Assembly: GCA_965200925.1 (NCBI GenBank)
Contig: OZ241738.1
Location: forward strand, 248,001-312,000
Source of the DNA: WTGU01 sp965200925
Lineage (GTDB): Bacteria > Pseudomonadota > Alphaproteobacteria > UBA828
Direction of reading: 5' to 3'
Length of the DNA: 64,000 nucleotides
The translations under genes were made by a program, and so were the position numbers. The notes under the pieces were generated by a model. It was not told the origin of the DNA. It ran no database searches and worked only from the letters and a program-made list of their open reading frames with translations. This document shows, piece after piece, positions 25,929-35,233 of the stretch (positions are counted from its first letter, which is position 1; each line of letters starts with the position of its first letter).

Positions 25929-28121
25929 ATGCCGCGGGATCCCAAATACGACTGCCTGTTCGAGCCGATCCGAATCGGCCCGAAGACCATGAAGAACCGC
26001 TTCTACCAAGTGCCCCATTGCAACGGCGCGGGATCGGAGCGCCCGGGCGCCCAGGCGGCTTTCCGCGGCATGAAGGCCGAGGGCGGCTGGGGCGGCATCT
26101 GCACCGAGTACTGCTCCATCCACCCGGAGTCCGACGACGTGCACCGGGTTTCGGCGCGCATCTGGGACGAGGGCGACGTCATCAATCTCGGTCACATGTG
26201 CGACGAAATCCACAAATGGGGCGCGCTGGCCGGAATCGAGATGTGGTACGGCGGCCCGCACGCGCCCTGCATGGAAAGCCGCGCCGTGCCGCGCGGGCCG
26301 AGCCAGATCGCCTCCGAGTTCGAATCCCGCACCTATCCGCGCGAGGCCGACGACGACGATATCCGGGACCTGATCGGAATGTATGTCGAGGCCGCGAAGC
26401 GGGCGGAGCGCGCGGGCTTCGACATCATCTACGTCTATGGCGCGCACAGCTACCTGCCGCTCCAGTTCCTCTCGAAGTTCTACAACAAGCGGACCGACAA
26501 ATACGGCGGCAGCTTCGCCAACCGTGCGCGCTTCTGGATCGAATCGCTGGCCGCCGTGAAGGAGGCGGTGGGCGGCAATTGCGCGATCGCGACGCGCTTC
26601 GCCATCGACACCCTCTACGGTGCGGAAGGGGTCGAGGTCGGCGAGGACGGGCTCAAATTCGTGGAGCTGGCGAGCGCGGAGGGCCTCGTCGACCTCTGGG
26701 ACGTGAACATCGGCGACATCGCCGAATGGGGCGAGGACGCCGGTCCCTCGCGGTTCTACAAGGCGAACCACCAGCGGCCCTGGGTCAAGGACGTGAAGAG
26801 CGTCGCCAAGGCGCCGGTGCTCGGCGTCGGGCGGGTGACCAGCCCCGACGACATGGCGCAGATCGTCACCTCGGGCCAGGCCGACATCATCGGCGCCGCC
26901 CGGCCCTCGATCGCCGATCCGTTCCTGCCCAACAAGATCGACGAGGGCCGCCTCGACGACATCCGGGAATGCATCGGCTGCAACATGTGCATCTCGCGCT
27001 GGGAGATCGGCGGGCCGCCGCTCATCTGCACCCAGAACGCCACCTCGATGGAGGAGTACCGGCGCGGCTGGCACCCGGAGAAGTTCGAGAAAGCGGCCGA
27101 TCCCTGCTCGGTGCTCGTGGTCGGTGCCGGCCCCGCCGGCATGGAATGCGCGCGGGTGCTGGGCGAGCGCGGCTACGACGTCCATCTGCGCGAGGCCGAC
27201 GGCGAGATCGGCGGTTGCGTGCGCTACATCCAGCGCTTCCCCGGCCTCGCCGAATGGGGCCGCGTGACCAGCTACAGGCAGATCCAGCTGGACAAGCTCA
27301 AGACCGTTGAAGTGCATACCGGCGTGGGCCCCATGAGCGCCAACGACGTGCTCTCCTACGGCGCCGACCGGGTCGTGGTGGCGGTGGGCGCCCATTGGGC
27401 TACCGACGGCCTGAGCAGCGTCACGCACGCGCCGATCCCCGGCGTCGACGCCGGGCTGGCACAGGTGTGCACGCCCGAGCAGGTGATGGCCGGCAAGGAC
27501 GTGGGCGACCGCGTGATCGTGCTCGAGGCCGAGGGCTACTACACCGGCGCCAGCGTCGCCGAATATCTCGCCGACCAGGGCAAGCAGGTGACGATCATCA
27601 CCCAGCTCGGTTCCTCGGTGCACTACACCCACTTCACCCTGGAAGCGCCCAACCTGCACCGGATGATGCACGAGAAGGGGATCCGGGAGATGAGCGACAC
27701 CTGGGTCCAGTCGGTCGAGACCGGCAACGAAGTCACGGTCCGCGCCTATCCGATCTTCGGCGACGGCTACCGCCGGAGCGCCGACCCGCGCACCGGCAGC
27801 CTGCCGCGCGAGGCCAACACCCATATCGACGAACTCACCTGCGACACCCTGGTCGTCGCCACCGGCCGGGTCTCCAACGGCGCGCTCTTCCGCGAATTGA
27901 AGGCACGCAAGGAGGAATGGGCCGCAGAAGAGATCGACGCCGTCTTCCACATCGGCGACTGCTACGCGCCGCGCATGATCGCCGACGCGATCTTCGACGG
28001 ACACCGGCTCGCCCGCGAGTTCGAGTCCGACAACCCGCAGTTCCCGCTGCCGTGGATCCGAGAGCGCCAAGTCTGGGGCAACGCGACCTACCCCGCCCTG
28101 CCCGCGGCGGGCGGCGCGTAG
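25929..28121 (+). CDS. Trimethylamine/dimethylamine dehydrogenase-like iron-sulfur flavoprotein
   Basis: 730 aa, the length of TMADH. The N-terminal TIM barrel has QVPHCNGAGS with C31 in place of the Cys that carries covalent FMN, and active-site YVYGAHSYLPLQF. Four cluster cysteines fit exactly: C348, C351, C354 (CIGCNMC) and C367 (PLICTQNAT). The C-terminal half has an ADP-binding VLVVGAGPAGMECARVLG. Y61 in TEYCSI, the Trp in DLWDVNIGDI and W358 in ISRWEIGG match the aromatic bowl that binds the trimethylated substrate; dimethylamine enzymes are reported to have Gln in place of the Tyr. It would release formaldehyde and a less methylated amine. A GcvT-like gene follows after 37 bases. Confidence 0.88.
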   Translation: MPRDPKYDCLFEPIRIGPKTMKNRFYQVPHCNGAGSERPGAQAAFRGMKAEGGWGGICTEYCSIHPESDDVHRVSARIWDEGDVINLGHMCDEIHKWGALAGIEMWYGGPHAPCMESRAVPRGPSQIASEFESRTYPREADDDDIRDLIGMYVEAAKRAERAGFDIIYVYGAHSYLPLQFLSKFYNKRTDKYGGSFANRARFWIESLAAVKEAVGGNCAIATRFAIDTLYGAEGVEVGEDGLKFVELASAEGLVDLWDVNIGDIAEWGEDAGPSRFYKANHQRPWVKDVKSVAKAPVLGVGRVTSPDDMAQIVTSGQADIIGAARPSIADPFLPNKIDEGRLDDIRECIGCNMCISRWEIGGPPLICTQNATSMEEYRRGWHPEKFEKAADPCSVLVVGAGPAGMECARVLGERGYDVHLREADGEIGGCVRYIQRFPGLAEWGRVTSYRQIQLDKLKTVEVHTGVGPMSANDVLSYGADRVVVAVGAHWATDGLSSVTHAPIPGVDAGLAQVCTPEQVMAGKDVGDRVIVLEAEGYYTGASVAEYLADQGKQVTIITQLGSSVHYTHFTLEAPNLHRMMHEKGIREMSDTWVQSVETGNEVTVRAYPIFGDGYRRSADPRTGSLPREANTHIDELTCDTLVVATGRVSNGALFRELKARKEEWAAEEIDAVFHIGDCYAPRMIADAIFDGHRLAREFESDNPQFPLPWIRERQVWGNATYPALPAAGGA

Positions 28122-28158
28122 CCCGGCGGGCGGGGCGCGCGAACGGGAGGACGCAGCC

Positions 28159-29256
28159 ATGAGCGAACGCGAATCGGCACTGGCCGCACACCACCGTGCG
28201 CTCGGTTCCAAGCTGGAGGACTGGAACGGCATGGGTGCGCCCTGGAGCTACCGGAGCGACCCTTGTGACGAGCACGACGCAGTGCGCGAAAGGGCCGGCC
28301 TCTTCGACGTCTCGGGGCTCAAAAAGGTCCGCCTGCGCGGGCGCGACGCGCGCGCCGTCGCCGACCACGTCATCACCCGCGACATGACCCGCACCCCGGT
28401 CGGGCGCTCGGCCTACGGTCCCGTCCTGCAGGACGACGGCGGCATCTGTGACGACGCGATCATCTTCCACGTGGCCGAGGAGGACTACCTCGTCGTCCAT
28501 GGCGCGGGCGCCTGCATGGAGCGCCTGCGGGAAAGCGCCGAGGGTCGCGATGCGCGCATCGTCTTCGACGACGACCTGCACGACATCTCGTTGCAGGGAC
28601 CGGCGGCGGTCACCTTCCTCGATGCGCACACCCCGATCGACCTGCCGGCGCTGGGCTACTTCCACCATACCCGGACGACGCTCTTCGGCCGCCCGGTGCT
28701 GCTCTCGCGGACCGGCTATTCGGGTGAGCGCGGCTACGAGATCTTCGCGTCAGCGGCCGACATCGTGCCGCTCTGGGAGGAGATCCTCGAGCGTGGCCGA
28801 AGCACAGGCATCGTCCCCTGCTCCTTCAACTGTCTCGACAAGATACGGGTCGAGGCGGCGCTCCTCTTCTACCCTTATGACATGACCGAGGCGAACACGC
28901 CGTGGGAAGTCACGATGGGCTGGGCCGTCTCCCGGAAGAAGGGCGAATTCCGCGGCAGGGAGGCGGTGTTCGCGCGCGAGGGCAAGGAGGCGATGCTGAT
29001 GGTGGGCATCGTTGCCGACCACGACGCCGCCGTGGAAGCGGGAGCCCGGCTCCGCCTGGAGGGGCGCGATGTCGGCGTCGTCAACAGCCCCGTCTGGTCG
29101 CACCGGATGGGGAAGTCGCTGGCGCTCTGCCACGTGGCACCCGAGGCGGCACGCGAAGGCACGCGGCTCGAACTCGCGGGCGAGACGGTACGCTGCGCGG
29201 CGACCGTCGCGCGCATCCCGTTCTACGATCCTGAAAAGACCCGCCCCCACGCCTGA
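28159..29256 (+). CDS. GcvT-like tetrahydrofolate-dependent aminomethyl/methyltransferase
   Basis: 365 aa, a stand-alone GcvT-family protein. Seen: VRERAGLFDVSGLKKVRLRG, ISLQGPAAVTFLD, LSRTGYSGERGYEIF and the folate-site region DKIRVEAALLFYPYDMTEAN, then a C-terminal barrel domain. Family members move one-carbon groups from amines or sulfonium compounds to tetrahydrofolate. Placed directly after the TMA-dehydrogenase-like gene it most likely captures the released formaldehyde unit as methylene-THF or demethylates the product. It is clearly not the glycine-cleavage gcvT, since gcvH and gcvP are absent. Confidence 0.85.
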   Translation: MSERESALAAHHRALGSKLEDWNGMGAPWSYRSDPCDEHDAVRERAGLFDVSGLKKVRLRGRDARAVADHVITRDMTRTPVGRSAYGPVLQDDGGICDDAIIFHVAEEDYLVVHGAGACMERLRESAEGRDARIVFDDDLHDISLQGPAAVTFLDAHTPIDLPALGYFHHTRTTLFGRPVLLSRTGYSGERGYEIFASAADIVPLWEEILERGRSTGIVPCSFNCLDKIRVEAALLFYPYDMTEANTPWEVTMGWAVSRKKGEFRGREAVFAREGKEAMLMVGIVADHDAAVEAGARLRLEGRDVGVVNSPVWSHRMGKSLALCHVAPEAAREGTRLELAGETVRCAATVARIPFYDPEKTRPHA

Positions 29257-29277
29257 GGGGCGCGCCGTGCGGGGCGC

Positions 29278-29351
29278 TGGCTGGGGGACCAGGATTCGAA
29301 CCTGGACCTACGGAGTCAGAGTCCGCTGTCCTACCGTTAGACGATCCCCCA
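29278..29351 (-). tRNA. tRNA-Gln (CTG anticodon)
   Basis: On the minus strand a full cloverleaf starts TGGGGGA, with anticodon loop CTCTGAC (CUG), T-arm GGTTCGAATCC and 3' end TCCCCCA-G-CCA, the CCA being encoded. 74 nt. It lies between the GcvT-like gene and rlmE. Confidence 0.96.
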
Positions 29352-29433
29352 CCGCGCAGATGCGAGCCTCTAACGACGCGGCCCGAGCGTGTCAAGGCCG
29401 CCCGCTGGCCTCCGCCGCGCAGGACGCAGGCCG

Positions 29434-30129
29434 GTGACCGAAGGCGACGGTGCGCCGCGGAAACGCCGCGCGGCCGTGCGGCTCGCGCACACGCGCCGCC
29501 GCAAGGCGTCGTCGGCCCGGTGGCTGCGGCGCCAGCTCAACGACCCTTACGTGCGCGCCGCGCGCGAAGCCGGCTGGCGCTCGCGCGCGGCCTTCAAGCT
29601 GATCGACCTCGCCGGCGAGGCCGGCCTCCTGCAGCCGGGACATCGCGTGGTCGATCTCGGCGCGGCACCGGGCGGCTGGAGCCAGATCGCGGCGGCGCGG
29701 GTGGGGCCGGCGGGCCGGGTGGTCGCCGTGGACACCACGGCGCTCGCGCCCATCGACGGCGTGGTCGCGCTGGTTCTCGATGCGCGCGCGCCCGAGGCCG
29801 CGTCGACGATCCGAGCCGCGCTGGGCGGGCCGGCGGACCTCGTGATGAGCGACATGGCGGCGCCGACCACCGGGCACGGGGCGACCGACCGCCTGCGGGT
29901 GGCGGCGTTGTGTGAAGCGGCGCTCGACCTGGCCCAACCCTTGCTCGCGCCCGGCGGATGCTTCCTCGCGAAGCTCCGCGAGGGCGGGGGCCCGCCAGCG
30001 CTGCAGGCGCGCCTCTGCCGGGCCTTCGCCCGCGTGCGCCACGTCAAGCCCGCTGCCAGCCGCAAGGATTCATCAGAACGCTACGTCGTCGCCACCGGCT
30101 ACCGGGGCGCTCCCGAAGGCGCATCCTGA
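29434..30129 (+). CDS. rlmE: 23S rRNA 2'-O-methyltransferase RlmE (FtsJ/RrmJ)
   Basis: About 231 aa from the GTG at 29434; the frame is open to 29389 but family alignment favours the later start. It methylates U2552 of 23S rRNA in the late 50S particle. The SAM loop is VVDLGAAPGGWSQIAA and the K-D-K-E catalytic tetrad is visible: RAAFKLID, MSDMAAPTTG, FLAKLREGG and SSERYVVA. The basic, Arg-rich N-terminal 40 residues (RKRRAAVRLAHTRRRK) are typical of alphaproteobacterial forms. It is followed by guaB. Confidence 0.93.
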   Translation: MTEGDGAPRKRRAAVRLAHTRRRKASSARWLRRQLNDPYVRAAREAGWRSRAAFKLIDLAGEAGLLQPGHRVVDLGAAPGGWSQIAAARVGPAGRVVAVDTTALAPIDGVVALVLDARAPEAASTIRAALGGPADLVMSDMAAPTTGHGATDRLRVAALCEAALDLAQPLLAPGGCFLAKLREGGGPPALQARLCRAFARVRHVKPAASRKDSSERYVVATGYRGAPEGAS

Positions 30130-30150
30130 CCATCCCGCTCCCGGGGGCGC

Positions 30151-30178
30151 TTGGACGGCCTCGCGGTTGTTGTATAGT
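30151..30178 (+). promoter_or_regulatory. Sigma-70-type promoter for guaB
   Basis: TTGGAC at 30151-30156 and TATAGT at 30173-30178, 16 bases apart, lie in the gap between the rlmE stop and the guaB ATG (27 bases downstream of the -10). It is one of the best-matching promoters in the window. Confidence 0.6.
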
Positions 30179-30205
30179 GCGGGCCGATTCCGAGCCGGGG
30201 CCGCG

Positions 30206-31669
30206 ATGCAGGTTCGAGAAGCTCTCACCTTCGACGACGTATCGCTGGAACCCGCCGCCTCTTCGGTCCTGCCGACCGGGACCACGCTCGAAACCCGGGT
30301 GACCGGGCAGCTCCCTCTCGGCATCCCGCTGCTCTCCGCCGCGATGGATACCGTCACCGAGAGCGGGCTGGCTATCGCCATGGCGCAGATGGGCGGCCTC
30401 GGCGTCATCCACAAGAACATGGAGCCGGCGGCGCAGGCGCAGGAGGTGAGCCGGGTCAAGAAGTTCGAGGCCGGCATGGTCGTCAACCCGCTCACCATCG
30501 CGCCCGACCGCCCGGTGCGCGAGGCGCTGCGGCTCAAGGAAGAGCACGGCATCTCCGGGATTCCGGTGGTCGAGGCCGGCAGCGGGCGGCTGGCCGGCAT
30601 CCTGACCAACCGCGATGTCCGTTTCGAGACCGATCCCGACCGGCCGGTCCGCGAGGTCATGACCGCCGACGACCTGATCACCGTCCGCGAGAACGTGGAC
30701 CGCGCCACGGCCAGGCGGCTTCTCCACCGGCACCGGATCGAGAAGCTCCTGGTGGTGGACGACGCCTATCGCTGCGTCGGGCTGATCACGGTCAAGGACA
30801 TCGAACGCGCCCAGGCCCATCCCCTCGCCTGCAAGGACGGCCAGGGCCGGCTGCGGGTCGGCGCGGCGACCGGCGTCGGTGCCGACGGGCTGCGCCGAGC
30901 CGAGGCGCTGCTCGAGGCCGGCTGCGACCTCGTCGTGGTCGACACGGCGCATGGCCACGGCGAGGCGGTCGCCCGCGCGGTCTCGGCGATCAAGGCGTTG
31001 GGCGGCGGCGTCCAGGTGGCGGCCGGCAACGTCGCGACCGGCGCCGGCGCGCGCGCCCTGATCGACGCCGGCGCCGACGCGATCAAGGTCGGCATCGGCC
31101 CCGGCTCGATCTGCACCACCCGCGTGGTCGCCGGCGTCGGCGTGCCCCAGCTCACGGCGATCCTCGATACGGCGCAGGCAGCGCGCGGCCACGGGATCCC
31201 GGTGATCGCCGACGGCGGCATCAAGTTCTCCGGCGATCTCGCCAAGGCGATCGCCGCGGGCGCCGATTGCGCGATGATCGGCTCTCTTTTCGCCGGCACC
31301 GAGGAAAGCCCCGGCGACGTCTTCCTCTACCAGGGGCGCTCTTACAAGTCCTACCGCGGCATGGGCTCGCTCGGCGCGATGGCGCGCGGCTCGGCGGACC
31401 GCTACTTCCAGGAGGAGATCACCGACCGGCTGAAGCTCGTCCCGGAGGGGATCGAAGGGCGGGTGCCGTTCAAGGGCCCCCTGCGCCAGGTAATCCACCA
31501 GCTCACCGGCGGCCTGCGCGCGGCGATGGGCTATACGGGATGCGCGACCCTGGGCGAGATGCAGCGCAACTGCCGCTTCGTGCGCGTCTCCGCGGCGGGG
31601 CTCAGGGAGAGCCATGTCCACGACGTGGCGATCTTGCGCGAGCCGCCCAACTACCAGCAGCCCCATTGA
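30206..31669 (+). CDS. guaB: IMP dehydrogenase (GuaB)
   Basis: 487 aa, full length. It oxidises IMP to XMP with NAD, the committing step to GMP. Opening REALTFDDVSLEPA; the catalytic loop GPGSICTTR holds C303; the flap SYRGMGSLGAMARG is intact; two CBS domains (about residues 95-210) interrupt the barrel (NRDVRFETDPDRPVREVM). guaA lies 3.6 kb downstream on the same strand. It has its own promoter. Confidence 0.96.
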   Translation: MQVREALTFDDVSLEPAASSVLPTGTTLETRVTGQLPLGIPLLSAAMDTVTESGLAIAMAQMGGLGVIHKNMEPAAQAQEVSRVKKFEAGMVVNPLTIAPDRPVREALRLKEEHGISGIPVVEAGSGRLAGILTNRDVRFETDPDRPVREVMTADDLITVRENVDRATARRLLHRHRIEKLLVVDDAYRCVGLITVKDIERAQAHPLACKDGQGRLRVGAATGVGADGLRRAEALLEAGCDLVVVDTAHGHGEAVARAVSAIKALGGGVQVAAGNVATGAGARALIDAGADAIKVGIGPGSICTTRVVAGVGVPQLTAILDTAQAARGHGIPVIADGGIKFSGDLAKAIAAGADCAMIGSLFAGTEESPGDVFLYQGRSYKSYRGMGSLGAMARGSADRYFQEEITDRLKLVPEGIEGRVPFKGPLRQVIHQLTGGLRAAMGYTGCATLGEMQRNCRFVRVSAAGLRESHVHDVAILREPPNYQQPH

Positions 31670-31683
31670 GGGCGGAGGCCCGG

Positions 31684-32187
31684 ATGAAGCCCGCGTTCGC
31701 CGCGTTCCTGCTGCTGGCCGCGCTCGGCACCGCCCTTCTCCCGGCGGACGGCTTCGCGGCCGGCAGCGCGCAGAGCGACCGCGCGGCTTCCCCGGCGGAC
31801 GGCCTCGACCTCGCCCGCGGCGAACAGGCGCTGGAGGACGGCGACTGGGCGCGCGCGGTGAAATATCTGGAGAGGGCCGCGCGGGCGGAGCGGGAGAACG
31901 CCGACGTCTTCAACCTCCTCGCCTACGCCTACCGCCGCGCCGGCCGCCTGGAGGCCGCCTTCGTCAACTACCGCAGGGCTCTCCGCCTCGATCCGGAGCA
32001 CCGCGGCGCGCACGAATATATCGGCGAGGCGTATCTCATGGCCGGCGCGCCGGCGGAGGCGGGGCGGTATCTCGCGCGGCTGCGGGAGATCTGCGGCGGC
32101 CCGTGCCCCGAGGCCGAGGCGCTGGAGAGCGCCATCGCCCGTTTCGCGGAAGAGGGCAGGTACGTCCCCCCCGGCGGAGCGTGGTGA
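31684..32187 (+). CDS. Exported TPR protein
   Basis: 167 aa with a signal peptide (KPAFAAFLLLAALGTALLPA, then DGFAAG) and two to three TPR units (GEQALEDGDWARAVKYLERA, VFNLLAYAYRRAGRLEAAFV, and HEYIGEAYLMAGAPAEAGRY). A Cys pair in REICGGPCPEAEAL is conserved in the family of small periplasmic TPR proteins near guaB in alphaproteobacteria. It begins 14 bases after guaB. Probably a protein-interaction scaffold; function unknown. Confidence 0.8.
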   Translation: MKPAFAAFLLLAALGTALLPADGFAAGSAQSDRAASPADGLDLARGEQALEDGDWARAVKYLERAARAERENADVFNLLAYAYRRAGRLEAAFVNYRRALRLDPEHRGAHEYIGEAYLMAGAPAEAGRYLARLREICGGPCPEAEALESAIARFAEEGRYVPPGGAW

Positions 32188-32224
32188 AGCGCGCGCGGCG
32201 GCGCGCCCGCGCGCGAACGGGGCG

Positions 32225-33406
32225 GTGAGGGAGAGGCGCCCCGTGGCGGCGTTCCGGCCCTGGTTCCCGCTTGCGGCGGGCGTCCTGATCAACTTCTCGA
32301 TCGGCATCCTCTATGCGTGGAGCGTCTTCGTGGCGCCGCTGGAGGCCGCGCTCGAGGCATCGCGCGCGACCGTGAGCGGCGCGCAGTCGCTCTGCCTGTT
32401 CACGGCGACGATCGGCACCTTCGTGATGCACCGGCTGCTGCACCGGATGTCCCTCGCCGTCCTCGCCCTCGCCATGGCGGCCGTGGCGGCGGCCGGCCTC
32501 GCCCTCGCCGGGTTCGGCGGTTCGGCGGCGGCGCTCTATGCCGGCTACGGCGTGCTCTTCGGTTTCGGCGCCGGCGTGCTCTATTTCGTGGCCATGGTCG
32601 CGGCCGGCATCGGCGGGCCGATCCGCCAGAGCGTCGCCATCAGCGTCAACATGGCGGCCATCGCCGTGGGCGGGATCGCCTGGGCCCCCGCCTTCGCCGC
32701 GCTGATCGCCGCGTTGGGGCCCGGTGCCGCCTTGGGGCTCGCCGCCGCCGTCGTGCTGGCCGCGGGCGTCGGCGGTTTCGCGCTCGTCGCGGCGTCGCGG
32801 AAGGAACCGCCGCCTTCCGGCGCGGCCGGGTTGTTCGAGGACATCCTGACCGACCGCCCCCGGGTCGTGATCGCGATCTTCGTGGGCTTTCTCTGCGTCG
32901 CCTTCACCGCGCTGTCGGTGATCGGCCACGCGGCAGCGATGATGGCGTCGTGGGACGCGGCGGAGCGCGCCCAGTTCGCGCCCATGGCGGCAGGCGCCGG
33001 CTACGCGCTGGGCGCCTTCGCCGGCGGTTGGCTCACCGACCTGCTGAGCGGCCGGCGCGTCCTCGCCGGCGCGGGATTCGTCATGGGCGCGTTCCTGCTC
33101 GCCCTCTTCCTGGTGCCCGGCGTCGCGTTGGGGATGGCGGCGATCGCGGCGGTCAGCGTCTGCTTCGGCATCACCGCGAGCGCCCATCCCGTCACCATCG
33201 CCGGCTATTACGGCGTGGCCGCCCTGCCGCGGGTCTTCGGCCGCGTCGCGCTGGCTTACGGCTTCGGCGGCTTGCTCGGGCCGTTCCTCTCCGGTGCGCT
33301 TTACGACGCCGATCTGCGTTACGACACCGTCATCATCCTTACCGCCGCCCTGGCCTTCACCGGCGCCCTCTCCTACGGCTGCCTCCCCCGCCGCGCTGCT
33401 GCCTGA
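32225..33406 (+). CDS. MFS transporter, OFA (oxalate/formate antiporter-like) family
   Basis: 393 aa, twelve predicted membrane helices in two sets of six. It begins FPLAAGVLINFSIGILYAWS, matching the OFA helix 1, and has a helix-4/5 region YGVLFGFGAGVLYFVAM with a central cytosolic loop (RKEPPPSGAAGLFEDIL). OFA carriers exchange small carboxylates. The GTG at 32225 is used; its ribosome site is weak. Substrate unknown. It ends the guaB transcript; the 170 bases that follow (33407-33577) hold nothing recognisable. Confidence 0.85.
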   Translation: MRERRPVAAFRPWFPLAAGVLINFSIGILYAWSVFVAPLEAALEASRATVSGAQSLCLFTATIGTFVMHRLLHRMSLAVLALAMAAVAAAGLALAGFGGSAAALYAGYGVLFGFGAGVLYFVAMVAAGIGGPIRQSVAISVNMAAIAVGGIAWAPAFAALIAALGPGAALGLAAAVVLAAGVGGFALVAASRKEPPPSGAAGLFEDILTDRPRVVIAIFVGFLCVAFTALSVIGHAAAMMASWDAAERAQFAPMAAGAGYALGAFAGGWLTDLLSGRRVLAGAGFVMGAFLLALFLVPGVALGMAAIAAVSVCFGITASAHPVTIAGYYGVAALPRVFGRVALAYGFGGLLGPFLSGALYDADLRYDTVIILTAALAFTGALSYGCLPRRAAA

Positions 33407-33577
33407 GTTGCGGATCGGTCGAAAAGCGGCGATGATGCCCCGCGCGGACCTGACTCTTGCTCGGTGAGACGCTCGCGCCGCCGGACCGTTTTCTCAAGGG
33501 TTGCGGGACGGGGCGGAAATTACCGAGGGAGAGAGGCGCACAGCCGATGACTGGAACCTGAAACGGGAGAGTGGGAT

Positions 33578-35233
33578 ATGGCGGACGAATCCCAAGTAAA
33601 AGAATTGAAAATCGCTTGTGAAGAAATAGAAAAATTTCTTCCGAAGAAAGCGAGTTTCATAAGTCGTTTGGAATGGGAAGAGATCAATTTCGAAAGTATA
33701 AAGAATGAAGTAGAAACTTTGTTCTGGATTGTCGGAGAGATCGGCAAACTCCCAACTCATGTTCTTCCCGAAAACGTTATTTCTAACTTTGTTTCCTACC
33801 TGAGCGATATTAAGAGCATGTTCGACCAAATCGACGTATTTACCATTTCTCAAGGAGATCCTTCTTCTGCCAGAGACCAACTCGCCAACGGTTTGAGGAA
33901 ACGGATTCAAACTCTGATGTCTGAGATTGGTATCTGGTTGCCCGCCCTGGCGCTTCGTGCCGGAGAAATCCAAAAATGGGCATCTCAGGTGGAGGATACA
34001 AGCGCGCAGGCAACGTTCACCCACGAGTTCCGAGAGGAGGCCGTTGCCGTCAAGAAACAGAGCGAACGCTGGCTTTGGCTGGAAGGAGCCTTGGGGATCG
34101 CGTCCGTATTGGCTCTACCCGTCTTGCTGATTTTTCTGATTTTTCAGAGGCTGCTTGGCGATGCTCCCGACAATGTTTGGCACCTCGGTGTGTGGGTGAT
34201 CGTGATCTCGTTCCTGTTCTACTACGCCGCCGTACGGTCGCGCCGAGTCGTTCTCGCCACTATGCATCTGGCAAGCACCAACATGTACGCCAATGAAGCC
34301 GTGAAGTGGTATCGCCGCGCCGCGAAGCAGGGCTACGATCTCGCTCAGCACAATCTGGGGCTCATGTACGCCAACGGCAAAGGCGTGCCACAGGACTACG
34401 CTGAAGCCGTGAAGTGGTATCGCCGCGCCGCCGAGCAGGGCGACGCCTATGCTCAGAACAATCTGGGGCTCATGTACGCCAACGGCAAAGGCGTGCCACA
34501 GGACTACGCCGAAGCCGTGAAGTGGTATCGCCGCGCCGCGAAGTGGTATCAGGGCAACGCCACCGCTCAGCACAATCTGGGGCTCATGTACGCCAACGGC
34601 AAAGGTGTGCCGCAGGACTACGCCGAAGCCGTGAAGTGGTATCGCCGCGCCGCCGAGCAGGGCGACGCCTATGCTCAGAACAATCTGGGGGCCATGTACG
34701 CCAACGGCGAAGGTGTACCGCAGGACTACGCCGAAGCTGTGAAGTGGTACCGACTCGCCGCCGAGCAGGGTGACGCTCTCGCTCAGAACAATCTCGGGGC
34801 CATGTACGCCAACGGCGAAGGTGTGCCGCAGGACTACGCCGAAGCCGTGAAGTGGTATCGCCGCGCCGCCGGGCAGGGCTACGCTCTCGCTCAGAACAAT
34901 CTCGGGGCCATGTACGCCAACGGCGAAGTTGTGCCGCAGGATTACGCCGAGGCCGTGAAGTGGTACCGACTCGCCGCCGAGCAGGGCCACGCTCTCGCTC
35001 AGCGCAATCTCGGGATCATGTACTACAACGGCAAAGGCGTGCCACAGGACTACGTTCGGGCGCATATGTGGCTCAATCTTGCCGCCTCTCGTTACCCCGC
35101 CACCGTGAAGGAAGATCGAGAGGAAGCGGCGCGGGATCGAGACCGCGTGGCGCGGCTTCTCTCCCCCGAAGCGCTCGCCCGCGCCCAGCGGATGGCGCGG
35201 GAATGGCGGCCGGCCGAAGCCGACGCGGAATAA
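33578..35233 (+). CDS. Membrane-anchored Sel1-repeat protein with AT-richer N-terminal domain
   Basis: 551 aa. Residues 1-165 are a helical, Lys/Glu-rich domain (ELKIACEEIEKFLPKKASFI) with visibly lower GC and different codon use than any neighbour. Two membrane helices follow (about 168-192, GIASVLALPVLLIFLIFQRLL; about 202-222), then seven nearly identical Sel1 repeats (AEAVKWYRRAAEQGDAYAQN form) and a short C-terminal cap. The ATG at 33578 has GAGAGTGGGAT upstream. The compositional break suggests that a foreign 5' module was joined to a native Sel1 array. The pattern of soluble sensor, membrane pair and repeat scaffold suggests signalling or envelope stress, but this is speculation. Confidence 0.85.
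   Translation: MADESQVKELKIACEEIEKFLPKKASFISRLEWEEINFESIKNEVETLFWIVGEIGKLPTHVLPENVISNFVSYLSDIKSMFDQIDVFTISQGDPSSARDQLANGLRKRIQTLMSEIGIWLPALALRAGEIQKWASQVEDTSAQATFTHEFREEAVAVKKQSERWLWLEGALGIASVLALPVLLIFLIFQRLLGDAPDNVWHLGVWVIVISFLFYYAAVRSRRVVLATMHLASTNMYANEAVKWYRRAAKQGYDLAQHNLGLMYANGKGVPQDYAEAVKWYRRAAEQGDAYAQNNLGLMYANGKGVPQDYAEAVKWYRRAAKWYQGNATAQHNLGLMYANGKGVPQDYAEAVKWYRRAAEQGDAYAQNNLGAMYANGEGVPQDYAEAVKWYRLAAEQGDALAQNNLGAMYANGEGVPQDYAEAVKWYRRAAGQGYALAQNNLGAMYANGEVVPQDYAEAVKWYRLAAEQGHALAQRNLGIMYYNGKGVPQDYVRAHMWLNLAASRYPATVKEDREEAARDRDRVARLLSPEALARAQRMAREWRPAEADAE
34290..35060 (+). repeat. Tandem 108-bp repeats encoding Sel1 units
   Basis: Seven tandem copies of a 108-base unit with very high identity at DNA level (for example GCCGTGAAGTGGTATCGCCG recurs). 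The third copy has a 6-base insertion that duplicates KWY. Such identity points to recent amplification by recombination, and copy number may vary between strains. Confidence 0.85.

Noticed and set aside
28122..28158. Glycine riboswitch before the GcvT-like gene
   Set aside because: Only 37 bases separate the genes; there is no room for an aptamer, and gcvH/gcvP are missing.
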